Numbered from the stretch's first letter, positions 7,041-14,017 are shown. The stretch: 16,898 nt of DNA from JAGZHZ01 sp965150505 (GCA_965150505.1 CBCTVZ010000046.1:1-16898); one strand, 5' to 3'. Notes: a model not told the origin generated them from the sequence alone. Translations and numbers: made by a program.

Positions 7041-8081
7041 TTATCCTATGATTCTCTGAAAATCTCTGATCAGACTGTCTATATCTTCTTCTTTCGTTGC
7101 CCAGCTTGTACAAAAACGAACTGCGCTATGCTTCTCATCTATCCTATTCTGATAAGAATATGTGTAATCCTTTCCCAGCTCTTTTAAAACCCAGTCAGGT
7201 AAAATAGGAAATTGCTGGTTTGTCGGGCTGTCCACCAAAAAATCGCAGCCTGCTTTCTGAAAAGCCGCCTTTAATTTCATTGCCATTTTATTTGCATGAT
7301 CGCCTAACTGAAAGTATAAATCGTTCTTTAAAAGTCCAATAAATTGGATTCCTAACAGTCGTCCTTTCGCAAGCATACCGCCTTTTTGTTTCATAATATA
7401 TCGAAAATCTTCTTTTAACGTATCATTTGTGATGACAACAGCCTCGCCAAATAAAGCCCCTACTTTTGTCCCTCCGATATAAAATACATCGCAGCACTGA
7501 GCAATCGTCTCTAAATCGAGATCATTTTCCTTTGCTGTCAAGGCGTATGCCAATCTTGCTCCATCCATAAATAAATACAGCCCGCACTCTCTGCACGTTC
7601 TGCTGATGTCTTCCAATTCCTGTCTGCTGTAAATCGTTCCAATTTCTGTTGGATTTGAAATATAGACCATTTTAGGCTGAACCATATGTTCATAGCTTTC
7701 ATTTACCGCATGACTCTCCCAAGCATCCCAAATCTGCTTTGCTGTAAGTTTTCCATCTTCTGTCGGAATTGCCCACACTTTATGACCACATGACTCTATT
7801 GCGCCTGTCTCATGGACATTGATATGTCCTGTCTCCGCAGCGATCACACACTGATGAGGACGCAATGCCGCTGAAATCACTGTCAAGTTCGTCTGTGTTC
7901 CTCCTACCAAAAACTGTACCTCTGCTTCCTGATTTCTGCACCGTTCACGGATGATCTCTCTTGCCTGTTCGGAATAAGGATCTTCTCCATATCCTACTGT
8001 CTGCTCCATATTTGTTTCCACCATTAATTTTAATATCTCTTCATGCGCGCCTTCCGCATAATCACAGTTCAATCGTACCAT
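7041..8081 (-). CDS. Low-specificity threonine aldolase-like PLP enzyme
   Basis: 346 residues of the beta-eliminating lyase/aromatic amino acid lyase superfamily (fold type I, PLP-dependent). It resembles low-specificity L-threonine aldolase, which cleaves threonine or allo-threonine to glycine and acetaldehyde. Visible: YGEDPYS (31-37), the phosphate-binding loop GGTQTN (60-65), the stacking histidine region AETGHINVHETGA (82-94), D173 (FMDGARLA), and the Schiff-base lysine K206 in FYIGGTKVGAL. The start ATG at 8081 has AGGAGTG upstream. A promoter with TTGACA at 8138-8143, a 17-base spacer and TAGACT at 8115-8120 precedes it. Other PLP lyases of the superfamily share these motifs, so the exact substrate is not certain. 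Confidence 0.87.
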   Translation of the reverse strand: MVRLNCDYAEGAHEEILKLMVETNMEQTVGYGEDPYSEQAREIIRERCRNQEAEVQFLVGGTQTNLTVISAALRPHQCVIAAETGHINVHETGAIESCGHKVWAIPTEDGKLTAKQIWDAWESHAVNESYEHMVQPKMVYISNPTEIGTIYSRQELEDISRTCRECGLYLFMDGARLAYALTAKENDLDLETIAQCCDVFYIGGTKVGALFGEAVVITNDTLKEDFRYIMKQKGGMLAKGRLLGIQFIGLLKNDLYFQLGDHANKMAMKLKAAFQKAGCDFLVDSPTNQQFPILPDWVLKELGKDYTYSYQNRIDEKHSAVRFCTSWATKEEDIDSLIRDFQRIIG

Positions 8082-8114
8082 TTATTTCACACTCCTGATT
8101 TTCTCCTTTTGATT

Positions 8115-8143
8115 AGTCTATACTTCTCTTTTGTGCTTGTCAA
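8115..8143 (-). promoter_or_regulatory. Sigma-A-type promoter for aldolase gene
   Basis: On the minus strand TTGACA (8138-8143), 17-base spacer, TAGACT (8115-8120). Perfect -35, four of six bases at the -10, about 34 bases ahead of the start codon. Confidence 0.6.
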
Positions 8144-8150
8144 TCGGTTC

Positions 8151-8179
8151 TTGCAATTTCTAAAAATCTTCGTTATAAT
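8151..8179 (+). promoter_or_regulatory. Sigma-A-type promoter for 66-aa membrane protein gene
   Basis: TTGCAA (8151-8156), exactly 17 bases, then TATAAT (8174-8179). Strong match, with a leader of about 70 bases before the start codon at 8257. It lies back to back with the aldolase promoter. Confidence 0.75.
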
Positions 8180-8256
8180 ATCTCGTATATGGTAACCTTG
8201 ATATTTTGAAACATAAGTTTGACATAATATAAGATCTTATCGGAGAGGAGTTTACG

Positions 8257-8457
8257 ATGGAAAAACTAAAACGTATCATCGCTCTAGTCGGCGTTGGCTT
8301 ATTACTTTTGCTCTATCTGGGTACTTTCATTTTTTCTCTAATAGGCAGTGAATTTGCCCATATGATGTTCCGTGCATGTATAGCCGGTACGATTATCATT
8401 CCAGTTATTTTATATGCTATGATTATGGTTGCAAAACATTTAAAAAATCGCCGTTAA
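8257..8457 (+). CDS. Small two-helix membrane protein, 66 aa
   Basis: The family is not recognised. The protein has a basic N-terminus (MEKLKR), a first hydrophobic helix at about 7-29, a short loop with GSEFAHMMFR, a second helix at about 37-59, and a basic tail (KHLKNRR). The positive ends at both termini suggest both are cytoplasmic, making a hairpin in the membrane. The start ATG at 8257 is preceded by GGAGAGGAG. It forms a one-gene unit with its own strong promoter and a terminator whose stem starts within its stop codon region, so it is unlikely to be a chance reading frame. Members of this kind are common and mostly uncharacterised in Clostridia. Confidence 0.75.
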   Translation: MEKLKRIIALVGVGLLLLLYLGTFIFSLIGSEFAHMMFRACIAGTIIIPVILYAMIMVAKHLKNRR

Positions 8458-8504
8458 AAAACTCACCGTTCCGCGCTGTCTGCACGGAAAACGGTGAGTT
8501 TTTT
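8456..8504. terminator. Bidirectional terminator after 66-aa membrane protein gene
   Basis: AAAAAACTCACCGTT (8456-8470) pairs with AACGGTGAGTTTTTT (8490-8504): a perfect 15-base stem including the A/T arms. A further CCG/CGG pairing lies inside the loop. The U-tracts on both strands serve the small membrane protein gene and the convergent 213-aa gene. Confidence 0.92.
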
Positions 8505-8519
8505 ATGATTCCTCTCTGT

Positions 8520-9161
8520 TTAATGAGCAAATGCTTTCATTTCCATCGACTCTTCTGCATTTTGAAGCATGTCCCGTAATATCGTTGGAATGGTAATCAT
8601 TTTCTTAGAACTTACCATCACTCTGCCTTCGCTTAAACATAAAATTCTAATATTCTCATCGTCAAATAAGTCCGTAACGCCTCCTGCAATGCGTCGAATA
8701 TTTCTGTTGAATGTAAGATACTCCCCATGAATATTGATCGCTGTCTCTCTGTCATACTCTGTGACATACCACGGTCTGATTTTATTTAATGTATATTGAA
8801 AATAAAATTCCCGAAACAGTGATTTCTTATCCGTTTTCATCCACTCTACATTCCCATTTAAAATATTTCTGCACTGTGTTTCTGTCAACTCTTCGCAGCA
8901 TTTAAAATAAATGCCATTCTGCTGATACTTTTTCTCCAGATATAATTTATTGCCATTTTGTATCATCAAACAAAGATAAAATTTTGGAATAGAAGATTCT
9001 TCTCTTCCTTCTTTTCCGGCTTCAGAAGCAAATCTCAATTTTCTTAAAATATATTGATGCCATCTTACTTTTTCTTTCCCCTCAAGAATACTTTTTTTTA
9101 CTCTTTCGCATTTTTCTTCATTTACTGTTACATTGTCTTCGCGATATGTAACGTATTTCAT
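8520..9161 (-). CDS. Divergent VTC-like domain protein with degraded active site
   Basis: 213 residues, soluble, no signal peptide. I read it as a degenerate relative of the VTC domain at 1044-1772, by hand alignment. LYLEKKYQQNGIYFKCC (73-89) aligns with VFLEIKKKFKGIVYKRR there, and the following ELTETQCRNILNGN with VSMTDERAMKYLENG. RPWYVTEYDRETA (129-141) aligns with QPAVYIAYDRVAL, and EYLTFNRNIR (147-156) with DLRVTFDQKIR. Against the intact copy, the two arginines become C88-C89, the LMEVK glutamate becomes serine (MVSSK, about 182-186), and the IYYDT and closing SKY motifs are missing. Polymerase activity is therefore doubtful. The start ATG at 9161 has GGGGG 7-8 bases upstream, and an extended -10 (TGGTATAAT) lies at 9266-9274. 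Real gene: sure; VTC relationship: moderately sure. Confidence 0.7.
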   Translation of the reverse strand: MKYVTYREDNVTVNEEKCERVKKSILEGKEKVRWHQYILRKLRFASEAGKEGREESSIPKFYLCLMIQNGNKLYLEKKYQQNGIYFKCCEELTETQCRNILNGNVEWMKTDKKSLFREFYFQYTLNKIRPWYVTEYDRETAINIHGEYLTFNRNIRRIAGGVTDLFDDENIRILCLSEGRVMVSSKKMITIPTILRDMLQNAEESMEMKAFAH

Positions 9162-9265
9162 GAAAATCCCCCTTTTCCTTCATACCTGAAATTCCAAACT
9201 TACTCAATTATATATATGCGTCCTCTTACTAAAATATTCCCACCAATTTCCATTTTTATAATTTT

Positions 9266-9274
9266 ATTATACCA
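9266..9274 (-). promoter_or_regulatory. Extended -10 promoter for the VTC-like gene
   Basis: On the minus strand TGGTATAAT, about 105 bases ahead of the start at 9161. No good -35 at the proper spacing. The remaining part of the gap (9162-9442) is AT-rich with no other recognisable element apart from the plus-strand promoter at 9387-9415. Confidence 0.5.
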
Positions 9275-9386
9275 GATATTTGTAAATTCCTCATAATGAA
9301 CTTCTGAAATCTTTCTTAAAATTATCTTTTTCATTTATAGATTCTTTTTTGTTACCTCTTTATATACAAGGATCTTTCGTTTTATG

Positions 9387-9415
9387 TTGACTTTCCCTTC
9401 GCTATGTACTAAGAT
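9387..9415 (+). promoter_or_regulatory. Candidate promoter for HAD phosphatase gene
   Basis: TTGACT (9387-9392), 17-base spacer, TAAGAT (9410-9415). Five of six bases at the -35 and four of six at the -10. It gives a short leader ending at the AGGAGG site at about 9428-9433. Confidence 0.45.
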
Positions 9416-9442
9416 TTCTTCATGACAAAGGAGGAATATCGT

Positions 9443-10045
9443 ATGATTCGCACTATTATTTTTGATATTGGAAGAGTTCTGCTTGATTTTAACTGGAGAC
9501 AATATTTATCATCCTATCAATTTGATCCAGAGATAGAAGAACGCATCGCACACGCTGTCTTTCAAAATCCATCTTGGATTGAATTTGATCGCGGCATCTT
9601 ATCCACAGAACAGGTTATTGACCTCTTTGTAGAAACAGACCCACAGTTAGAAGAACAAATCCGTCTCGTCTGCAAGAGCCTTTATAAGACCGTTACAAAA
9701 CTTGACTATCCGATTCCATGGATTCGCCATTTAAAAGAACAAGGTCTGCGCGTGCTGTACTTATCCAACTACTCTGATTATTATTTCCGCACAACTCAAT
9801 TTGCCCTCAATTTTCTTCCAGAAATGGACGGAGGAATTTTTTCCTATCGTGTCCATATGGTGAAACCGGATCACGAGATCTACCAAAAAATCATCTCTGA
9901 ATACGATCTGATTCCAGAGGAAACTGTTTTTCTCGACGATATGCCTGCTAATATCAAAGCCGCCAAAGAATGCGGTCTCCACGGAATTGTTTTCCAAAAT
10001 TTTGAACAGGCAAAAAAAGAGCTGGAGCTTCTGGGCGTTCATTAA
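9443..10045 (+). CDS. HAD-superfamily phosphatase, YihX-like
   Basis: 200 residues. HAD subfamily I with the four motifs: motif I FDIGRVLLDF with nucleophile D8, motif II LYLSNYS (S108), motif III lysine K141 (MVKPDHEIYQ), and motif IV FLDDMPANI (D165/D166). The usual second aspartate of motif I (DxD) is glycine (DIG), as in the YihX group of sugar-phosphate phosphatases, so a small cytoplasmic phosphatase is likely; the substrate is unknown. The cap is the small helical type (about 15-90). I chose the ATG at 9443 because GGAGG lies 8 bases upstream and motif I starts at once; the ATG at 9422 lies upstream of the site. The final codons form part of the terminator hairpin. Confidence 0.88.
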   Translation: MIRTIIFDIGRVLLDFNWRQYLSSYQFDPEIEERIAHAVFQNPSWIEFDRGILSTEQVIDLFVETDPQLEEQIRLVCKSLYKTVTKLDYPIPWIRHLKEQGLRVLYLSNYSDYYFRTTQFALNFLPEMDGGIFSYRVHMVKPDHEIYQKIISEYDLIPEETVFLDDMPANIKAAKECGLHGIVFQNFEQAKKELELLGVH

Positions 10046-10070
10046 CGCCTTAGAATCTCCGGCTCTTTTT
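10014..10070. terminator. Two-level bidirectional terminator overlapping the HAD gene 3' end
   Basis: The outer stem pairs AAAAAGAGCTGGAG (10014-10027) with CTCCGGCTCTTTTT (10057-10070). An inner hairpin GGCGTT-CATT-AACGCC (10034-10049) contains the stop codon of the HAD gene (10043-10045). The left arm lies fully within coding sequence. U-tracts on both strands let it end the HAD transcript and the convergent secreted-protein transcript, whose stop codon is at 10071. Confidence 0.85.
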
Positions 10071-11189
10071 CTATCGTTCAACCTGAATTTTCACCACAAA
10101 TCCTGTTTCTTTTTCCACAAAAATGGAAGTCTCATTCAGCTGCGTTTCATCTGATAAAATTCCATAATAAATAAAATGTTCCGATTCTTCTCTCATCACA
10201 TTGACACCATCTAATTTTTCTTCCAATTCTTCCTGTGTCATGCCAATTTGAATTTCCCTCGGCAGGATAATTGAAAATTCATCTTTATAGATACTGCTCT
10301 CAAGAGATGTCACAACGCATTCGCGAACATCTTTTTTCTGTCCCGTCATGTTTTCTACACGAACCTGCACAGATCGGTTCTCTTTTTGCATCACTACAAA
10401 TCCAGACTGCTTTTCATCTAATTCCATATCAGACTCTTCTGGTAAAAGCACAAATCCATTTTCTAAGAACTGGCTCAAAGGTGCTGGAAGTTCATAGATC
10501 TCTCCATCAAAGGAAAGTCTTCCGGATGTCAAATCCGTGCCAAGCTTCTCCTCTGGTTCAGCCGGCATATTCCTCACAGTTTCCCCTCTCTTTTCTGCAT
10601 TTACAACCTCAAATCCTCTTAAAATTTCTGTCTCTTTTTCGACATTCAGTTTCAAGTAAGACTGCATACCATATTGGTATGTAAGTTGAAAATAATGATC
10701 TCCTTCGTATACTTTTGCTGCTGTTCCATATGACCGTTCTATCTCTTCTAAATTTGATACTCCTACAACAATCCCATTTGGAAGTTCAGCATACATATCG
10801 TTTTCCTCAAAGGAATCCATCGTCATTCCCACAACGCTGCTCTTCTCGATGCTCCTTCGATCCTTTTCTTTATTTTCAACAAAAACCTGAATCTGTTCCT
10901 CTCCTTTTTGGAAAATACAGCTGTTTTTTCTTTTTTCCGGCGCTAAAAGCACGGCTTCCTCTGTCACATTTTCCCATCCTCTTTGTTTCCATTCTTCCAC
11001 ACTCGCTGGAAAAGTATACGTTTCTTCACCCAGCTTTATCTGAAAACAAGAGAATTGATCTGCTATACTGTTCTGTTTCTGTGTATGTTCTGTTGGAACA
11101 GAGGCAGAATTTTCTTCAGCATATACATTTCCCACAAGTACAGCAAGGCAGATACCTGCTGTCACTGTTGCCTGATATATTTTCTTCAC
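10071..11189 (-). CDS. Secreted protein with duplicated unknown domain (paralogue B)
   Basis: 372 residues, family not recognised. The signal peptide is about 1-24 (KK, hydrophobic core, NVYA before EENS), so the protein is exported. The mature part has two related units. Unit 1 starts FQIKLGEETYTFPASVEEWKQRGW and carries LPNGIVVGVSNLEEIERSYG. Unit 2 starts GRLSFDGEIYELPAPLSQFLENGF and carries LPREIQIGMTQEELEEKLDG. Both have the pattern G..Y.(F/L)P then (E/Q)....G(W/F), and both match the neighbour at 11216-12391. The start is GTG (11189-11187) with GGGAG 9 bases upstream. It lies 26 bases downstream of its paralogue, so they are probably one operon. There are no cysteine pairs, LPXTG or lipobox; how it is held at the surface, if at all, is unknown. 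Confidence 0.82.
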   Translation of the reverse strand: MKKIYQATVTAGICLAVLVGNVYAEENSASVPTEHTQKQNSIADQFSCFQIKLGEETYTFPASVEEWKQRGWENVTEEAVLLAPEKRKNSCIFQKGEEQIQVFVENKEKDRRSIEKSSVVGMTMDSFEENDMYAELPNGIVVGVSNLEEIERSYGTAAKVYEGDHYFQLTYQYGMQSYLKLNVEKETEILRGFEVVNAEKRGETVRNMPAEPEEKLGTDLTSGRLSFDGEIYELPAPLSQFLENGFVLLPEESDMELDEKQSGFVVMQKENRSVQVRVENMTGQKKDVRECVVTSLESSIYKDEFSIILPREIQIGMTQEELEEKLDGVNVMREESEHFIYYGILSDETQLNETSIFVEKETGFVVKIQVER

Positions 11190-11215
11190 ATTTATCGTCT
11201 CCCGACAGTATGTAT

Positions 11216-12391
11216 TTAATCAAAAAGATTTTCCTCTTTTGGGTTGCGGTTTAAAGCAATTTTGATTACCTTATCTTCCTCTTTATTGACTGTGATTGTC
11301 ACGCCATAGTACTTATCATCAAAACTTGGAATAAAATACGATGCGATGGAAGACATATCATTTTTCTCATATACCGTTCCTTCTAAGGCTGCTTCCAGAT
11401 CTGCCATATTCATATTAAATGTGATACCTTTTTGTAATTTCACAGGAATTACCGTTGTGTAATCATCATTATAGATCTCTACAACAAAGCAGTTTTCTAC
11501 TGCTGTCGCATTCTCTGCATAATTTCTGATGCCGATACGGAATTTTTGATTGTCTTTTGTCAGATAATATCCATATCCACTGTCTTTTCCTGCAATCACT
11601 TCGCTGTTATCATTGTACAGAAGTTTCCATCCATTCTCCAAGAATGCGCTGACAGGAGCTGGAATTTTATACAGGAAGCCATCAATTTCAGCGATACAAG
11701 AAGACAGATCATCTCCCAGTTCTGCTGGCGCTTGATACTGTGTCACAACCTCTGGCACTTCTTCGCTGACTTCCTCCTCTTCCAGATCTTCCGGCACTGT
11801 CAGACATCTGACCGACACTTCATTTACTGTCTTTGATTCTGCGTCAATATAGATTTCTACTCTGCTATAATAGTCTTCCAATTCATATGTTAATTTTACA
11901 TAATAATCTGATTCATATACATCGGAAGCCGGACCATATGCAGCCTCCACATCTTCTTTTGTGGAAACATGATACGTAATTCCTTTTGGCAGTTCAAAAC
12001 TCATCTGATCTTCCATATAGTATTCATCTAAGGAAATTCCTGCCACATAACATTCGCTCAGAGGTTTTGTATTGATTCCAAAATTTATAAATGTTACATT
12101 TGCACGCACGCGACCCAATTTCATTCCAACTGAGCCATAGCTGTTTGGCTCTATTTTTTCATCGCTTTCAACTCCGTCAAATTTCCAGCCTTTTTCTTCA
12201 AATTCTTTGTATTTCATAGGAAATTGATATAACTGTCCATCTATTTTGATCTGAAAGCTATAAATATCATCTGACATTTCCTCTGCGGATGCTGCTGTGG
12301 CAGCCGCATTGTTTGTTTCTGGTTCTGCCGCTGAAACTGGTGTGACTGCCAAGCAAAATGCCGCTGCCAATACAAGCGCTCTCTTTTTCAT
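11216..12391 (-). CDS. Secreted protein with duplicated unknown domain (paralogue A)
   Basis: 391 residues, family not recognised. Signal peptide 1-22 (MKKR, hydrophobic core, PVSA before AEPE), then an Ala/Asn/Thr-rich linker. Unit 1 (about 44-195) begins YSFQIKIDGQLYQFPMKYKE and has LPKGITYHVSTKEDVEAAYG. Unit 2 (about 229-385) begins SSCIAEIDGFLYKIPAPVSA and has LQKGITFNMNMADLEAALEG. A Glu-rich linker (EDLEEEEVSEEVPEV) separates the units. The two units resemble each other and both units of the neighbouring protein, suggesting internal duplication followed by gene duplication. The mature protein is acidic. The start ATG has a GGAGG site, and the promoter directly abuts an IS relic. I can assign no function; a cell-surface or extracellular role is inferred from export only. 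Confidence 0.84.
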   Translation of the reverse strand: MKKRALVLAAAFCLAVTPVSAAEPETNNAAATAASAEEMSDDIYSFQIKIDGQLYQFPMKYKEFEEKGWKFDGVESDEKIEPNSYGSVGMKLGRVRANVTFINFGINTKPLSECYVAGISLDEYYMEDQMSFELPKGITYHVSTKEDVEAAYGPASDVYESDYYVKLTYELEDYYSRVEIYIDAESKTVNEVSVRCLTVPEDLEEEEVSEEVPEVVTQYQAPAELGDDLSSCIAEIDGFLYKIPAPVSAFLENGWKLLYNDNSEVIAGKDSGYGYYLTKDNQKFRIGIRNYAENATAVENCFVVEIYNDDYTTVIPVKLQKGITFNMNMADLEAALEGTVYEKNDMSSIASYFIPSFDDKYYGVTITVNKEEDKVIKIALNRNPKEENLFD

Positions 12392-12427
12392 ATTTTTTCC
12401 TCCTATATCTTTCTCACGATTTTTTTT

Positions 12428-12436
12428 ATTATAGCA
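12428..12436 (-). promoter_or_regulatory. Extended -10 promoter of the secreted-paralogue operon
   Basis: On the minus strand TGCTATAAT (12428-12436), about 37 bases ahead of the ATG at 12391. The IS relic ends 7-8 bases upstream (TTGA at 12444-12447 on the plus strand), so the -35 region lies within the relic and does not match TTGACA. The operon therefore depends on the extended -10 or on relic sequence. Confidence 0.55.
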
Positions 12437-12443
12437 ATCTCAT

Positions 12444-12496
12444 TTGACACTCCCCATAGATAAATCTAGGGGATTCTTGCTTCGATGAGAACTGCG
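12444..12496 (-). ncRNA. Omega-RNA (reRNA) 3' scaffold remnant next to tnpB fragment
   Basis: In TnpB systems the guide RNA scaffold is made from the 3' end of tnpB and the right end of the element, with the guide taken from flanking DNA. Here the final scaffold hairpin (12452-12472) and the closing GTGTCAA are preserved. The would-be guide region on the minus strand begins at 12443 (ATGAGATTGCTATAATAAAA) and covers the promoter of the secreted-protein operon. Expression is unknown; the preserved part is inferred from resemblance. Confidence 0.5.
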
Positions 12497-12565
12497 TTAT
12501 TCCCGAAGGAAAGCCCGTCTCACATTCTCTCCACAAGCGTAGATTTCCGTGTGTCCCACGGTATT
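12497..12565 (-). pseudogene. tnpB: 3'-terminal fragment of tnpB (RNA-guided nuclease of IS605/IS1341)
   Basis: About 22 codons remain in frame before a TAA stop at 12497-12499. They read NTVGHTEIYACGENVRRAFL and end in RE, which is the typical post-zinc-finger C-terminus of IS1341-type TnpB ((T)VGHT...ACG..VR). An in-frame stop lies directly upstream and the RuvC and zinc-finger regions are absent, so no functional protein can be made. The element's right end follows immediately downstream. Confidence 0.7.
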
Positions 12566-12662
12566 TTATGATTGTAATTCTTCATATGTGTAGTATATCA
12601 TATTTTATCATATCCACAACACTTTTTTGCATGAATGGAAAATTATATTATAATTATAATAA
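12566..12662. other. AT-rich spacer between IS relic and purA terminator
   Basis: I see no gene here. It contains short runs such as TTATATTATAATTATAA (about 12643-12659), which resemble -10 sequences on either strand but lack -35 partners. It may hold the degraded left part of the IS relic, but no recognisable left-end hairpin is present. Confidence 0.4.
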
Positions 12663-12688
12663 GAGCAGCATTCATCCGAATGCTGCTC
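12663..12688 (-). terminator. Hairpin downstream of purA, probable terminator
   Basis: GAGCAGCATTC (12663-12673), loop ATCC, GAATGCTGCTC (12678-12688): an 11-base perfect stem. On the minus strand it is followed by TTATTATAAT, a U-rich but interrupted tract. It starts 27 bases after the purA stop codon. Confidence 0.7.
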
Positions 12689-12715
12689 CATACTTGGCTA
12701 AAAGCCTTCTTTTTT

Positions 12716-13999
12716 CTATTTTGTGCGATAAATAATATCGTCTCTTCCCGGTCCATTTGAGATCATAGTGATTGGGAAACCGATCTGTTCTTCTACAAAT
12801 TCAATATAATTTCTGCAATTTTCTGGCAGATCTTCATATTTTTTGATTCCGCGGATTTCGCATTTCCATCCTGGAAGTTTTTTCAATACCGGTTTTGCTT
12901 TTTCAAGAAGAGCGGTTGTCGGGAATTCTGTCGTCACTTCTCCATTGATCTCATAGCCGACACATACTGGAATTTCATCCAGATATCCTAAAACATCGAG
13001 TACGGTAAAGGCAACGTCTGTCGTTCCCTGAATACGGCATCCATATTTGGAAGCCACACAGTCGAACCATCCCATTCTTCTTGGTCGTCCTGTTGTAGCG
13101 CCATACTCTCCGCCGTCGCCGCCGCGTCTTCTCAACTCATCTGCCTCTTCTCCAAAGATTTCGCTGACAAATGCGCCTGCTCCGACTGCACTGGAATATG
13201 CCTTGCAGACTGTGATAATCTTTTTGATTTCATATGGCGGGATACCTGCTCCGATTGCGCCGTATGCTGCCAGTGTGGAAGAAGAAGTTACCATTGGATA
13301 AATTCCGTGATCTGGATCTTTTAAAGAGCCAAGCTGACCTTCTAAGAGAATCTCTTTTCCTTCTTTGATCGCATTCCACAGATAAGAGGATACGTCACAT
13401 ACATAAGGAGCAACCATCTCTTTATATTCTATTAATTCCTCGTAAATCTTCTCTGGATCAAGCGCTGGTTTATGATACAGATATTCCAAAATTACATTCT
13501 TTGTTTCACATACTCTGCGCACTTTTGCCATCAGTTCTTCTTTTTCTGCAAACAGTTCGCTCACCTGAAAACCGATTTTTGCATATTTGTCAGAATAAAA
13601 TGGAGCAATTCCTGATTTTGTAGAACCGAATGAATTTTTTCCAAGTCTCTCCTCTTCATACTGATCAAACAGTACATGATAAGACATTACCATCTGAGCA
13701 CGATCTGAAACTTTAATTTTTGGCATCGGTACGCCACGATCTACAATTCCCTGAATTTCATGGAACAGAACAGGGATATTGAGCGCTACTCCGTTTCCGA
13801 TTACGCGTGTTGTGTGATCATAGAAAACTCCAGATGGGAGAGTATGCAAAGCAAATTTTCCATAATCATTGATAATGGTATGCCCTGCGTTTGCACCACC
13901 CTGGAAACGAACAATAATATCGGCTTCTTTTCCGAGCATATCCGTAATTTTTCCTTTTCCTTCGTCTCCCCAGTTTGCTCCTACTACTGCTTTTACCAT
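12716..13999 (-). CDS. purA: Adenylosuccinate synthetase
   Basis: 427 residues, normal length for PurA. It joins IMP and aspartate with GTP hydrolysis to give adenylosuccinate, the first step from IMP to AMP, in the cytoplasm. Visible: the GTP-binding loop GDEGKGK (11-17) with D12, the GGANAGHT region with catalytic H40, RAQMVMSYH, SGIAPFYSDK, TSSSTLAAYGAIGAGIPP, the purine-enzyme stretch RRRGGDGGEYGATTGRPRRMGW, and SNGPGRD near the end. The start ATG at 13999 has GGAGG upstream. It lies downstream of purB, the next enzyme of the pathway, with a 30-codon cysteine-rich frame and a hairpin between them, so both are probably on one transcript from the purB promoter. Confidence 0.98.
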   Translation of the reverse strand: MVKAVVGANWGDEGKGKITDMLGKEADIIVRFQGGANAGHTIINDYGKFALHTLPSGVFYDHTTRVIGNGVALNIPVLFHEIQGIVDRGVPMPKIKVSDRAQMVMSYHVLFDQYEEERLGKNSFGSTKSGIAPFYSDKYAKIGFQVSELFAEKEELMAKVRRVCETKNVILEYLYHKPALDPEKIYEELIEYKEMVAPYVCDVSSYLWNAIKEGKEILLEGQLGSLKDPDHGIYPMVTSSSTLAAYGAIGAGIPPYEIKKIITVCKAYSSAVGAGAFVSEIFGEEADELRRRGGDGGEYGATTGRPRRMGWFDCVASKYGCRIQGTTDVAFTVLDVLGYLDEIPVCVGYEINGEVTTEFPTTALLEKAKPVLKKLPGWKCEIRGIKKYEDLPENCRNYIEFVEEQIGFPITMISNGPGRDDIIYRTK

Positions 14000-14017
14000 A
14001 AATTTTTCCTCCTGTTG

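Larger units (their letters stand above)
12444..12565 (-). mobile_element. Relic of an IS200/IS605-IS1341 element, right end only
   Basis: On the minus strand, in order: remaining 3' codons of tnpB, a UUCG-loop hairpin (12500-12511), AAGCAAGAATCCCC, and a right-end hairpin CCCC-A-TAGA-TAAA-TCTA-GGGG (12452-12472, with one bulged base). It closes with GTGTCAA. The layout, and the tail CAAGAATCCCC...GGGGAGTGTCAA, match the right ends of IS1341-type elements as I know them; TCAA is the right cleavage tetranucleotide in IS608. No left end or transposase body is present within the window, so this is an immobile remnant. Confidence 0.75.

Noticed and set aside
8219..8233. TTGACA at 8219-8224 as a -35 for the small membrane protein gene
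   Set aside because: At 17 bases downstream lies the ribosome binding site (GGAGAG), not a -10; the TTGCAA/TATAAT pair at 8151-8179 fits far better.
10271..11254. Long open frames on the plus strand opposite the secreted-protein gene (137 and 179 codons)
   Set aside because: They lie entirely antisense to a gene with a signal peptide and repeat domains, have no ribosome binding sites and encode low-complexity Phe/Leu/Ser-rich products typical of reverse-frame shadows.
12441..12565. A riboswitch or structured leader of the secreted-protein operon
   Set aside because: The hairpins lie upstream of the likely transcription start, and the sequence matches tnpB codons plus an IS1341-type right end, which explains it without a riboswitch.
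12663..12688. CRISPR repeat or attachment site
   Set aside because: It is a single perfect hairpin right after purA with no second copy in the window; a terminator is the simple reading.
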